From Occallatibacter sp. (lineage in GTDB: Bacteria > Acidobacteriota > Terriglobia > Terriglobales > Acidobacteriaceae): a stretch of 33,269 bases of DNA. The stretch spans positions 1-33,269 of the forward strand of contig JARLGE010000031.1 in the NCBI GenBank assembly GCA_031296215.1, given 5' to 3'. Both the position numbers and the translations under genes were made by a program. Shown one piece after another: positions 1 to 8,563 of this stretch. The notes beneath the pieces are model-generated. The model was not told where the DNA came from, searched no databases, and saw only the letters and a list, made by a program, of their open reading frames with translations. Each line of letters starts with the position of its first letter. The stretch's first letter is position 1.

Positions 1-545
1 CCGTTCCGGCGTCCGAGGTCACGGCGACCTCGTTCACCTGCGTTCCCGGCGCGCAGACCACCTATCCAAACGGCATACCGGCAGGCGTCTACTCGTTGGC
101 GGCCCAGATTCTTGCTCCCAACTCGACGCCCGCCGAGATCTTCATCCAGCAAACCACCAACGAACTTCCGGTCGCACTTGCGCCCACGCTGACCGCGCAA
201 GCCGTCACCCCGGTGGCCAATCCGGACGGCTCGCCGACGGTCCTGGTCACCATCGACAACATCGCGCCGGGCGTCTGGGAGGGCCAGGCGGTGGCGCTGT
301 CGCTGAGCAGCCTCACGGCTCCGCCGCCTCCGGGCGTGCTCTACAACGTCACGGCCAGCCTGAACGCTCCGGCCCTGCCCCCCGGACAAACAAGCTGGAC
401 CTCGCTCACCTTCGAGTTTCCCAACACCCTGTCGGCCGGCCAAAGCTATCTTGGCCGCCTCGCCGTGGACGGCGTCAGCAGCATTGTCGGTGTCAATTGG
501 AACGTGCATCCGCCGGTCTTCACTGGCCCAACGGTGACCACATGA
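1..545 (+). CDS. DUF4255 family eCIS tail-terminator protein, C-terminal part (partial)
   Basis: The reading frame is open from base 3 to the TGA at 543-545 with no start inside the window, so the gene begins upstream. The visible ~180 residues are a beta-rich, Ig-like domain near its C-terminus: it has alternating hydrophobic strands, a proline-rich turn (APPPPG), and an ending built on 'YLGRLAVDGVSS' followed by 'HPPVF'. That ending is typical of the C-terminal Ig-like domain of DUF4255 (Pvc16-type) proteins in eCIS loci, which cap the sheath/tube end of the particle. The catalytic-free DUF4255 N-domain itself would lie upstream and is not seen. The gene overlaps the following ATPase start by 4 nt (ATGA), the usual Pvc16-Pvc15 neighbour pair. 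The identification rests on this tail plus context. Confidence 0.7.
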   Translation, partial: VPASEVTATSFTCVPGAQTTYPNGIPAGVYSLAAQILAPNSTPAEIFIQQTTNELPVALAPTLTAQAVTPVANPDGSPTVLVTIDNIAPGVWEGQAVALSLSSLTAPPPPGVLYNVTASLNAPALPPGQTSWTSLTFEFPNTLSAGQSYLGRLAVDGVSSIVGVNWNVHPPVFTGPTVTT

Positions 546-2509
546 GCCCTGCCCCCATCGCCGCCGCGGCGTCGCTTTCCTGGCAGGATATGAACCAGCG
601 GTCCCTGGTGCGTGAGTTTGCCCTGCTACGCCGCCGGCTGGGCGATGAAACTCCGGCCGACCCCAATCTGGCCTCGGAAGCCGAGCCGATGTCCGCGCCC
701 GCCGCCATCGACAACCTCTGCGCCATCTTCGATCTCAGTCCCTTCGAGCGGGAGCTCGTTCTGCTTTGCGCCGGCGTCGAGATGGACTCCGCCCTGGCTG
801 GCCGCTGCGCCGAGCTGCTCGGCAGCGGTTCATCGCGTCCCGCCCGCGGCCTGGTCACCTTTTCGCTGGCAATGGCCACCCTCAACAATCCTCATTGGAG
901 CGCCATCTCCGCCTCCGCGCCGCTGCGCCGTTTTCGCCTTCTCACCCTCGAGCCGGGCCATGGCATAACCGCCGCCGCGCTCAACATTGACGAGCGCGTC
1001 CTCCATTACCTCGCCGGCAGCAACCGCCTCGATCCACGCCTCGAAGACCTGCTCTTCCTTAAGCAACCGCCGGAGTGGATGGACGACGACCACTTCCGCC
1101 TGGCCACGGAAACGCTGGGCGGTTACAGCGGCGATACCCTTCCGGGGACGATTCTGCACCTGTGCGGCGACGATCCGCTCGGCCAGGAGAGCGTAGCTTC
1201 CCTGCTCGCCCATCGCTCGGGCCGGGCACTCTATGTCCTGCGCCACGAGGACACCCCTGCCGCCGGCGCGGAACTCGAACAACTGCTCCATCTGTGGATG
1301 CGCGAGCGGCTGCTCCTGCCTGCCTTTCTGCTCCTCCAGTGGGGCAGCGAGTCCCCCAGCGCCGCCGCGCGCCAGCTCGCCGAGCGCATTCCCGGCGCGC
1401 TCATCGTCGCCAGCCGCGAACCGCTTCGTCTCCACCGCCCGGTCGAAAGCTATCAGGTTGACAAGCCCGGCCCCTCTGCGCAGCAGCGTCTCTGGCAGGA
1501 TGCCCTGGGCGTATCTGCCCAGGCTGCTCCCGCGCTGCTTGGCCAGGTCGCCCAGCAGTTCCGTTTGAGCGCCGAGACCATCGTCTCCATCGCCGCTTCC
1601 GTGGCGCCCGCCGAGCCTGTTACGGCGGAGGGCGCCGAAACTCCGTCAACGCTGTCTGCCCGGCTTTGGAATGCCTGCCGTCTGCACACCCGGCCCCGGC
1701 TGGAAGGCTTCGCCGAGCGCATCGTCCCCAACTCCACCTGGGACGACCTGGTCCTGCCCGATGCCCAGAAGCTGGTCCTTCGCCAGATCGCCGCGCAATC
1801 CAGAAACCGCATGACAGTTTACGAAACCTGGGGATTTGCCGCCCGCGGGCCTCGCGGCCTCGGCATCAGCGCGCTGTTCGCCGGCCCCAGCGGCACCGGC
1901 AAGACCCTCGCCGCCGAAGTCCTGGCCGCCGATCTGCATCTCGACCTGTACCGCATCGACCTCTCCGCCGTGGTCAGCAAGTACATCGGGGAAACCGAAA
2001 AGAACCTCAAGCAGGTCTTCGATGCCGCTGAGACCGGAGGCTGCCTGCTCCTCTTCGATGAGGCCGATGCCCTGTTTGGCAAGCGCTCCGAGGTCAAGGA
2101 CTCCCACGATCGCTATGCCAACATCGAGGTCGGCTACCTGCTCCAGCGCATGGAGAGCTTTCAGGGGCTGGCCATCCTCACCACCAACCTCAAGACGTCG
2201 CTCGACAAGAGCTTCCAGCGCAGGCTTCGCTTCACGGTAGACTTTCCGTTTCCCGACGCCGCTCAGCGCCGCCAGATTTGGGAGCGTGTCTTTCCCGCGC
2301 AGGCGCCCACGCGGGATCTGGATTCCGCTCGCCTTGCCACGCTGAATATGACCGGCGGCAACATCCGCAACATTGCCCTCAATGCCGCCTTCCTGGCTGC
2401 CGATTGCGGGGAGCCCGTCTCCATGACCCACCTCCTCCAGGCCGCGCAGCTCGAAGCTGTCAAGTCGGAACGCCCCATCTCGGAGATGGAAATCCGGAGG
2501 TGGGTATGA
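542..2509 (+). CDS. AAA+ ATPase of eCIS (Pvc15-like)
   Basis: A 655-aa protein. The C-terminal half is a classical AAA+ module: Walker A GPSGTGKT at about residues 448-455, Walker B LLLFDEAD with D506/E507, then a 'TTN' sensor-1 (ILTTNL) and an arginine-rich segment (FQRRLRF) resembling the arginine finger. The N-terminal ~400 residues are helical, contain the 'LxxLCAIFDLSPFERELVLLCAG' type segment common to eCIS/phage-tail-locus ATPases, and probably form the adaptor region. In PVC/Afp systems the equivalent ATPase is needed for assembly or cargo loading and is not part of the mature particle. I chose ATG 542 because it overlaps the preceding stop (ATGA); an in-frame ATG at 497 would intrude 49 nt into the upstream gene. 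It is translationally coupled to the small gene downstream, again by ATGA. Confidence 0.9.
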   Translation: MSPAPIAAAASLSWQDMNQRSLVREFALLRRRLGDETPADPNLASEAEPMSAPAAIDNLCAIFDLSPFERELVLLCAGVEMDSALAGRCAELLGSGSSRPARGLVTFSLAMATLNNPHWSAISASAPLRRFRLLTLEPGHGITAAALNIDERVLHYLAGSNRLDPRLEDLLFLKQPPEWMDDDHFRLATETLGGYSGDTLPGTILHLCGDDPLGQESVASLLAHRSGRALYVLRHEDTPAAGAELEQLLHLWMRERLLLPAFLLLQWGSESPSAAARQLAERIPGALIVASREPLRLHRPVESYQVDKPGPSAQQRLWQDALGVSAQAAPALLGQVAQQFRLSAETIVSIAASVAPAEPVTAEGAETPSTLSARLWNACRLHTRPRLEGFAERIVPNSTWDDLVLPDAQKLVLRQIAAQSRNRMTVYETWGFAARGPRGLGISALFAGPSGTGKTLAAEVLAADLHLDLYRIDLSAVVSKYIGETEKNLKQVFDAAETGGCLLLFDEADALFGKRSEVKDSHDRYANIEVGYLLQRMESFQGLAILTTNLKTSLDKSFQRRLRFTVDFPFPDAAQRRQIWERVFPAQAPTRDLDSARLATLNMTGGNIRNIALNAAFLAADCGEPVSMTHLLQAAQLEAVKSERPISEMEIRRWV

Positions 2510-2829
2510 GCCGCTTCGACCCCACCCCGAGCCGCGCCGCGAGCGTTAACGTGACCATCGACCGCATTGTTCTGCGCGGCCTCGACCCCGCTGCCCGCGC
2601 GGCATTTGTGGAGGGCCTGCGCTCCCATCTCGGCCGCCTCCTGGCCGACCCCGCAACGCGTGCCGCTCTCTCCTCCGCGTCGGCCTCGCGGCGCACTCCG
2701 GTTCTTCGCCTCGGCCAGGTCTCCTTGCAGCCCGGCGTCTCCGGGGCGCGCAATCTGGGCGCAAAGGTGGCCCGCGCCATTGCCGCAAGCGGCGCCGCCC
2801 GGATTGCCGGAAGGGGTGTCCGCCCATGA
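2506..2829 (+). CDS. Small conserved-looking eCIS-associated protein of unknown function
   Basis: A 107-aa basic protein with no family I can name securely. It opens with a short beta strand (VNVTIDRIVLRGL), then an amphipathic helix (DPAARAAFVEGLRSHLGRLL), a Ser/Ala/Arg-rich loop, and a C-terminal Ala/Arg helix (LGAKVARAIAAS). The start is ATG 2506, which overlaps the ATPase stop (ATGA) and has a strong GGAGGT Shine-Dalgarno at 2496-2501. Its own stop overlaps the DUF4157 start in the same way. Small proteins of similar layout sit directly before DUF4157 genes in other eCIS loci, as far as I recall. Position between the ATPase and the presumed cargo suggests a loading adaptor or chaperone; that is inference only. 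Confidence 0.75.
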   Translation: MSRFDPTPSRAASVNVTIDRIVLRGLDPAARAAFVEGLRSHLGRLLADPATRAALSSASASRRTPVLRLGQVSLQPGVSGARNLGAKVARAIAASGAARIAGRGVRP

Positions 2830-5800
2830 GCCGCGCCGCCCTGATGCACGATGCCGACGCCGCGGAATCCTCGCTCGCGCGGTCAAGCAGCAGTGTGCGC
2901 GTCAGCCATCCCGGGGATTCTTTCGAGATGGAGGCCGAGCGCGTCGCCGACACCGTCTCGCGTGGCGGCCGGGTCTCAGGGTGGTCGCTCTCCGCCTCCG
3001 GCTTTGATGGAGTTTATCGGCAGCCTGATCCGCCGACCCCGCCTATCACATCTCCCGGCGACATCGCGGGCAAGGTTGCCGAGGCTATTCTGGCCACCCC
3101 CGAAGGCAAGAAAGCCCTCGACAAAGTCACTTCCGCGGTCACTTCGCCTGCCGGCCTGGTGATTACCGGCGCTACCGCCGTCGGCGTGGTCGCTGCCATG
3201 GACAAGGCCAAGAGGCCGCTGCCCCTGCAAGCACCCGCGATTCCGCTGGACTTTATCAAGCCGGGCCTGAGCGTAAAGATCACCTATAGCGGCCCAGTGA
3301 ACCAGCCCACGGGCGGCTCGATCGCCTTCAGCTTTTCCCCCAAGGCGGCAGATAAGAAACCCGCCCAGTCGGCAACCGACAAGCAGCGCGCCGAAAATGC
3401 CGACTTGGCGGCGGACCAGGAAAAGTTCCGCGCCGGTTTGCAGACATCAAGCGGTCCAGGCCCGGTAAAGAGCGCGGAAGATCGGATGTTTGAAAAGTGG
3501 CAGATGGACAAGCTGGCGGCCATCGGCAACCTGGGTAAGTCCAAGGTGACGGAGCCGGCAACTGGGGCCGCCAGCGCGCCTCCCGCCGCTGCCGCGCCAG
3601 CCGTGGCGCCCGCGCCCGCTGAAAAGAAGCTGGAACCCGCACCCGCGGCTGCGCCCACGCCAAAGGTCGAGGAAAAGAAGAAGGAAGAACATCCGGTGCA
3701 GCGCAAGGCTGAGCCATCGGGTCCGATGACTACCGGCTCCGCGGACGTGGATTCTGTGCTGCGCTCCCCCGGCCGTCCTCTCGACCGCGCCACGCGCCGC
3801 GAGATGGAGTCCCGCATCGGCTTCGACTTCAGCAACGTTCGCCTGCACACCGACTCCCACGCCGCCGACTCCGCGCGGTCTTTGAGCGCGCAAGCCTACA
3901 CCGTCGGCAGCAACGTGGTCTTCGCCCCCGGCCGCTTTGCGCCGCACACTACCGAAGGCCGCCGCCTGCTGGCCCACGAGCTTACCCACGTGGTGCAGCA
4001 AACCACCTCGCCGCAGCGCGCCCACCCCGCCGTGCGTCCGGCGCCCCAGCATGTGCAGAGAAGCTGGTGGGACGATCTGGGAGCGTTCGTCGACAAGGAG
4101 AAGGAAGAGGCCAAACAATGGCTGCTGCGCAAGCTCAGAGAGCTGCCCGGCTACGACCTCTTCTGCATGATGATCCAGCGGGATCTCATTACCGGAGAGC
4201 GTGTCGAGCGCTCGGCCGAAAAGCTGGTGAGCGGCGTGTTGAACCTGATTCCGGGAGGGCAGGAGGTCTACAACAAGCTGAAGGGAGCCAAGGAAGCGGT
4301 TGACAAGGCGCTCAAGTGGCTGATTACCAGAGCCGGGGAACTGAAGCTGACGGCAGAGGACTTTTCGAAGCTCTTGACCGACGCTTTGAACGCCGTGAGC
4401 ATTCGCGACCTGGGAGGAAGCTGGGAGCGGCTGAAGAAGCTCTTCAATGAGCCGCTGAAGAATCTCATGACTCTTGCCGGAGAGATCGCCACCAAGGTTC
4501 TCGATTTGATTGTGGAGGGCATCTTCAGCAGGTTTCCAGCCGGCCGGAAGATCTGGCCGATCCTGCAGAAGGCGGGGGCGGCGCTCTCCAAGATTGCCGC
4601 AGATCCGTTGACATTTGGCAAGACCCTCGTGGCCGCGCTCAAACAGGGTTTCCAAAGGTTCTATGACAATATCGGAGCGAACCTGCTGAATGGCCTGCAG
4701 CGGTTCGTCTTCGAAGAGATCAAGATGCCCGACCTGAAACCGCCGGAGGGCTTCAACCCGTCCAGTCTCTTCAAGTTCGCGCTCAATCTGCTCAAAATCT
4801 CCTACCCGTCAATCCGCGCCAAGCTCGTTAAGAAACTCGCCCCGATTGGCGGCGAAACGGTCGTGCACTACGCAGAGAAGGCCGTCGACTTCATCCAGGC
4901 AGTCAGAGCGGGAGGACTGACTGCAATCTGGGAAATGATCAAGGATAAGCTCGATAGCATCGGGAGCGCCATTTTCGATTCCATCAAGAGCTGGGCCATT
5001 GGAAAGATCGTCAAGCTGGGCCTGGAGAAAATTATCGCGCTCAGCAATCCGGTGGGCGAGATCATCGAGGTGATCAAAGATACAGTTGAGATCTTCGAAT
5101 TCTTTCTCGAAAAGGCCGAGCAGATGATCAACTTCTTCGAGTCGGTAGTAGACTCGTTTGCCAAGATCGCGGAGGGCGACACGAACGGTGCGGCCGGCTT
5201 TATCGAAGCCACCATCAAGCGAAGCATCCCGCTGATCCTGCGCTTTCTGGCATCAATATTGGGGTTGGGCGACTTCGGCGAAGGAATCCGCGATGCCATC
5301 CAAGGGGTTATCGACAAGGTCGATGCGGCAATCGACAAGGGGCTTACCTTCCTGGTGGATAAGATCACACCAATTTGGAACGATGTGAAGGCCTTTGTCC
5401 TGGGCAAACTCGCCGCCGCAAAAGAGTGGTGGCTGAAGCCAAGAAAGTTCCACTACGGAGAGGATGAACACGACATCGTGGTCAAAGGCACCGGCCAAAA
5501 GCCGGAAGTATTTGTGCATAGCGCCGAGGAGAAGCCCGTGGATGCTTTTCTGGCCGAGGCGAATGCGACGCCTGCGCAAAAAAAGCAGATCCACGACACA
5601 GTAAAAGGGCTGACACACAAGGAAGCCGACAAGCAGACGCCTGAGGAGAACGAGGCCGGCGCAAACAAACTGGATCAATTAGGTGACCAGATGGGTAAGC
5701 TCAAGCCGCAAGCGATTCCGCCGGTTCCCGCTATCGATAACCCAGGGACAAATGCTCTGGGTGGCGGAATCTCCGCGACCGCATTTCTGCGCAAGGGCCT

Positions 5801-6308
5801 TGGAACCGGTACAGGTACCGCAGGCGCCAAGGATGTGCCGATTATTGCGGATCTGGGTGTCCTTCGTGCAAATAATGAAAAGAAGTATGTGAAGGGTCAC
5901 CTCTTAAGCCAGAAGCTGGGCGGTGTTGGCGAATGGAAAAACCTGATGCCGATTACAAACACCGTGAATGGACGCATGAATGCATGGGTTGAGACACCAT
6001 TGAAGAATGCCGCGCCAAAGTTGGGTGGAAATAGAGCTTACTGGTACAAGGTGGACGCTGGATATGACTTGGCCGTTGACATCAACAAAATCGATCCAAC
6101 ATCTAACAAACCGCCGGAGAGACAGATGGCCGAGCTTGCCGAGAAGCGATTGGTCAGTTTGAGTTGGAAAACGAGGATGGCGACTTGGACGAAGGAGCAA
6201 GGCTGGCAGCCGAATGAGGACCAGTTAGTCGATGAGAAAGGCACGCCCATCGCGGAGGCCAAGCCCAAGAAACTTCGCGAGGATAGTTTTGACCCGACAG
6301 AAAGGTGA
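2826..6308 (+). CDS. DUF4157 (eCIS core domain) effector with C-terminal DNA/RNA non-specific nuclease-like domain
   Basis: A 1160-aa candidate payload. Visible in order: (i) an N-terminal 'SHPGDSFEMEAERVADTV' segment (about residues 28-45), the short motif that regularly accompanies DUF4157; (ii) a Pro/Ala/Lys-rich linker (about 235-295); (iii) the DUF4157 domain (about 309-392), with 'IGFDFSNVRLHTDSHAADSA' and a zincin-like HELTH at 384-388; (iv) about 480 residues of amphipathic helices (about 410-890) that could be a translocation or pore-like region; (v) a C-terminal domain with KGHLL (H1025), LGGVGEW, KNLMPIT (N1039) and NTVNGRM (N1048), the GH...N...N pattern of the ββα-metal DNA/RNA non-specific endonucleases found in polymorphic toxins. 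Known DUF4157 proteins are eCIS-loaded toxins. Base composition falls toward the 3' end. No immunity gene follows. Coupled to the upstream gene by ATGA. Confidence 0.85.
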   Translation: MSRAALMHDADAAESSLARSSSSVRVSHPGDSFEMEAERVADTVSRGGRVSGWSLSASGFDGVYRQPDPPTPPITSPGDIAGKVAEAILATPEGKKALDKVTSAVTSPAGLVITGATAVGVVAAMDKAKRPLPLQAPAIPLDFIKPGLSVKITYSGPVNQPTGGSIAFSFSPKAADKKPAQSATDKQRAENADLAADQEKFRAGLQTSSGPGPVKSAEDRMFEKWQMDKLAAIGNLGKSKVTEPATGAASAPPAAAAPAVAPAPAEKKLEPAPAAAPTPKVEEKKKEEHPVQRKAEPSGPMTTGSADVDSVLRSPGRPLDRATRREMESRIGFDFSNVRLHTDSHAADSARSLSAQAYTVGSNVVFAPGRFAPHTTEGRRLLAHELTHVVQQTTSPQRAHPAVRPAPQHVQRSWWDDLGAFVDKEKEEAKQWLLRKLRELPGYDLFCMMIQRDLITGERVERSAEKLVSGVLNLIPGGQEVYNKLKGAKEAVDKALKWLITRAGELKLTAEDFSKLLTDALNAVSIRDLGGSWERLKKLFNEPLKNLMTLAGEIATKVLDLIVEGIFSRFPAGRKIWPILQKAGAALSKIAADPLTFGKTLVAALKQGFQRFYDNIGANLLNGLQRFVFEEIKMPDLKPPEGFNPSSLFKFALNLLKISYPSIRAKLVKKLAPIGGETVVHYAEKAVDFIQAVRAGGLTAIWEMIKDKLDSIGSAIFDSIKSWAIGKIVKLGLEKIIALSNPVGEIIEVIKDTVEIFEFFLEKAEQMINFFESVVDSFAKIAEGDTNGAAGFIEATIKRSIPLILRFLASILGLGDFGEGIRDAIQGVIDKVDAAIDKGLTFLVDKITPIWNDVKAFVLGKLAAAKEWWLKPRKFHYGEDEHDIVVKGTGQKPEVFVHSAEEKPVDAFLAEANATPAQKKQIHDTVKGLTHKEADKQTPEENEAGANKLDQLGDQMGKLKPQAIPPVPAIDNPGTNALGGGISATAFLRKGLGTGTGTAGAKDVPIIADLGVLRANNEKKYVKGHLLSQKLGGVGEWKNLMPITNTVNGRMNAWVETPLKNAAPKLGGNRAYWYKVDAGYDLAVDINKIDPTSNKPPERQMAELAEKRLVSLSWKTRMATWTKEQGWQPNEDQLVDEKGTPIAEAKPKKLREDSFDPTER

Positions 6309-6394
6309 TGGGGCCGGGCAGAAATCTGATGACTTTGTATTGGAAGTCAACGAGCGTGGAGCGCGCAGCATAGAAAAATGGAAGGAACGACCGC
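6309..6394 (+). other. Intergenic gap between effector and structural genes
   Basis: This 86-bp gap is one of the longer breaks in the eCIS operon. I see no convincing promoter or terminator in it. It ends with a GGAAGGA Shine-Dalgarno (6380-6386) that supports ATG 6395 for the next gene. Confidence 0.5.
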
Positions 6395-7060
6395 ATGGCC
6401 TATGGATTACCGATTGCGCCACGCCTGATTCGAGGCGGCATCGTGACGATGGACCCCGACACGTCAATCGTCACGGGCGTCATTGCGCTGCAATACAATC
6501 CCGACACGCTCACCCGCTCGCTGCAGATTCAAGCGGTTCCCGGCGGCGCGGACGGGGTGCGCGTGGATGCGCTCAGGCTGCGCGGCCCGGCCATTGAGAC
6601 CATCAAGCTGGAGGCGGAGTTGGACGCCACCGACCAGCTCGAGTTTCCCACCCAATTCCCGGTCACGGCGCAGTACGGCCTGCATCCGCAACTGGCCCAG
6701 TTGGAGATGCTGGTCAACCCGACCGTCGAAACGCTGATGGCCGACGATGCGATGGCCAGCGCCGGCACCCTCGAGATCATTCCGCTGGAGCAGCCGCTCA
6801 CGCTTTTTGTATGGAGCAGCAGCCGCGTGGTTCCGGTGCGGCTGACCGAGATCTCCATCACCGAAGAGGCTTTTGACCCCAACCTCAACCCCATCCGCGC
6901 CAAGATCTCCCTGGGCCTCAGGGTGCTGAGCGTCGATGACCTGGGCTTCGATAACCCCGGCGGGCGGATGTTCATGGCCTATCTCACCAACAAGGAATCG
7001 CTGGCCGGCCGGGCTACCATGGCCGCCCTCACCACCCTCGGTCTCGGAGGTCTTCCGTGA
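6395..7060 (+). CDS. CIS tube-like protein (Pvc7/Afp7-like)
   Basis: A 221-aa protein. The N-terminal part contains 'IALQYNPDTLTRSLQ', which is the signature region of the contractile-injection-system tube protein N-domain (the 'FNPxxL' element linking tube and baseplate hub). Beta strands alternate throughout, with a later segment 'LTEISITEEAFDPNLNPIRAKISLGLRVL' that is also typical of this family. In PVC and Afp the equivalent protein sits at the tube/hub interface, with the LysM part attached; here the LysM part is a separate gene directly downstream. ATG 6395 has an SD GGAAGGA at 6380-6386. The stop overlaps the next start by 4 nt (GTGA). Confidence 0.85.
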   Translation: MAYGLPIAPRLIRGGIVTMDPDTSIVTGVIALQYNPDTLTRSLQIQAVPGGADGVRVDALRLRGPAIETIKLEAELDATDQLEFPTQFPVTAQYGLHPQLAQLEMLVNPTVETLMADDAMASAGTLEIIPLEQPLTLFVWSSSRVVPVRLTEISITEEAFDPNLNPIRAKISLGLRVLSVDDLGFDNPGGRMFMAYLTNKESLAGRATMAALTTLGLGGLP

Positions 7061-7428
7061 ACTATCCGCTTCAAGCCATGATGATGCTGGGAGTTCTGCC
7101 CCAGGTCACCTTCCCCACCGACAGCCGCTACTACAACTCCAGCGTGCTTCAGTACACCGCGCCCAACGGCCAGGTGATTCCCTATCTTCAGCGCCGCATT
7201 GTGCCGCAGCCGGGCGCGCGCAACTACGCCACCATCAATACCCATACCGTCCGTCAGGGCGACCGGCTGGACCTGATCGCCGCCAAGTATCTCGGCGACC
7301 CGCTCATGGCGTGGCTTATCTGCGACGCCAATGGAGCCATGCGGCCCTACGATCTGGTGGCCACGCCGGGCACTGTTCTGTCCATTACCACGCCGCAGGG
7401 CGTTCCGGGGGGATTGATTGCTCAGTAG
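7057..7428 (+). CDS. LysM-domain baseplate protein
   Basis: A 123-aa protein. Residues about 62-110 form a LysM-like fold: 'NTHTVRQGDRLDLIAAKYLGDPLMAWLICDANG' followed by 'VATPGTVLSI', matching the short LysM/gpX-type proteins that link tube and hub in phage tails and eCIS. The GTG start at 7057 is chosen because it overlaps the preceding TGA and has a perfect GGAGGT SD at 7046-7051. In phages the gpX/LysM component joins the baseplate near the hub; binding to peptidoglycan is possible but not shown. The next gene starts 11 nt before this stop. Confidence 0.85.
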   Translation: MNYPLQAMMMLGVLPQVTFPTDSRYYNSSVLQYTAPNGQVIPYLQRRIVPQPGARNYATINTHTVRQGDRLDLIAAKYLGDPLMAWLICDANGAMRPYDLVATPGTVLSITTPQGVPGGLIAQ

Positions 7429-8563
7429 CGTCCAACTCACGCTGATGATGGGCCCGATCATCGCCGTGCCCGTGCCCAGCGTCGTGCTCGAATCGCTGGC
7501 CTCGGTCGAGGTCAAGGTCGAGGACGTCGGCCAGAGCGGCTTCCAACTGGTCTTCAGCGTCGACAAGAACTCCCCCTTGCAGCTCATGTTTCTGCTTACC
7601 GGCGGCCTGCCCCTGCTCTTCATGCGCTGCATCCTGGTGGCCACGGTCAACGGTGTGCCCAACGTGCTGATCGACGGCGTAATCACCAAGAACACCATCG
7701 CTCCGGGCGACAAGGGATCGAACTCCACCCTGACTTTGTTTGGCAAGGATCTCAGCGTGCTCATGGGCCAGTCCAACTGGAGCGGCTTTCCCTTTCCCGC
7801 CTGCCCGCGCGAGGCCAGGGTGGCGCTGCTGCTGGCCAAGTACGCCTTCTTCGGCATTGCGCCCATCGTCATCCCCAGCCTGCTGTTCGACATTTCTCTG
7901 CCCATCGAAGGCATCCCGGCGCAGCAGGGGACGGACCTGGACTACATCAAAGCCCTGGCCGACGAAGTGGGCTACGTGTTCTACATTGCCGCCGGTCCTG
8001 TGCCTGGCGTCAGCACGGCCTACTGGGGGCCCCAGGTCAAGATCGGCCCTGTCCAGTCTGCCCTCAACGCCGACATGGACGCTTACAGCAACGTCGAATC
8101 GATGCATTTCTCCTTCGATCAGGACAAGTGCAAGATTCCCCTGGTCTACACCTATATCCAGGAGGTGGGCATCAGCATTCCCATCCCCATTCCTCCCATC
8201 GATCCTTTGCAGCCGCCCCTGGGAGCCATTCCGCCGCTTCCCACCAATCTGATTCCGCCCGACCTGAAGTCCTTCCGCGAAGACCTTGCCAAGCTCTCCA
8301 TTCCGCAGGTCATCATGATGGGCCTGGCGGCCGGCGCCGCCAGTTCGGAGGTGGTCACCTGCGAAGGCTCGCTGGATGTGACCCGCTACGGAGGGGTGCT
8401 GAATGCGCGCAGCCTGGTGGGCGTGCGCGGCGCGGGCCAGGCCTTCGACGGCCTCTACTACGTGAAGAGCGTTACCCACAAAATCAAGCGCGGCGAGTAC
8501 AAGCAGAACTTCACCCTCACGCGCAACGGCCTTGTGTCCACAGTTCCAACGGTGAGCCCATGA
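7418..8563 (+). CDS. Baseplate hub protein, phage late-control gene D (gpD)-like
   Basis: A 381-aa protein with the gpD/gp27-like pattern: an N-terminal strand region 'GPIIAVPVPSVVLESLASVEV' and 'SGFQLVFSVDKNSPLQL', a middle 'GTDLDYIKALADEVGYVFYI' segment typical of VgrG/gpD hub rings, and a C-terminal 'LVGVRGAGQAFDGLYYVKSVTHKIKRG' strand set. The hub ring connects inner tube and spike. The start is taken as TTG 7418 with a G-rich SD (GGGGGGA, 7407-7413), overlapping the LysM gene by 11 nt; ATG 7445 or 7448, nine or ten codons in, is the alternative. A proline-rich insertion (IPIPIPPIDPLQPPLG) is notable. In PVC/Afp, hub and spike are one polypeptide (Pvc8); here the spike is a separate gene, as in many other eCIS. 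Confidence 0.87.
   Translation: MLSSVQLTLMMGPIIAVPVPSVVLESLASVEVKVEDVGQSGFQLVFSVDKNSPLQLMFLLTGGLPLLFMRCILVATVNGVPNVLIDGVITKNTIAPGDKGSNSTLTLFGKDLSVLMGQSNWSGFPFPACPREARVALLLAKYAFFGIAPIVIPSLLFDISLPIEGIPAQQGTDLDYIKALADEVGYVFYIAAGPVPGVSTAYWGPQVKIGPVQSALNADMDAYSNVESMHFSFDQDKCKIPLVYTYIQEVGISIPIPIPPIDPLQPPLGAIPPLPTNLIPPDLKSFREDLAKLSIPQVIMMGLAAGAASSEVVTCEGSLDVTRYGGVLNARSLVGVRGAGQAFDGLYYVKSVTHKIKRGEYKQNFTLTRNGLVSTVPTVSP

Noticed and set aside
384-545. In-frame earlier start (497) for the ATPase
   Set aside because: It would overlap the DUF4255 gene by 49 nt; ATG 542 gives the ATGA overlap used throughout the operon.
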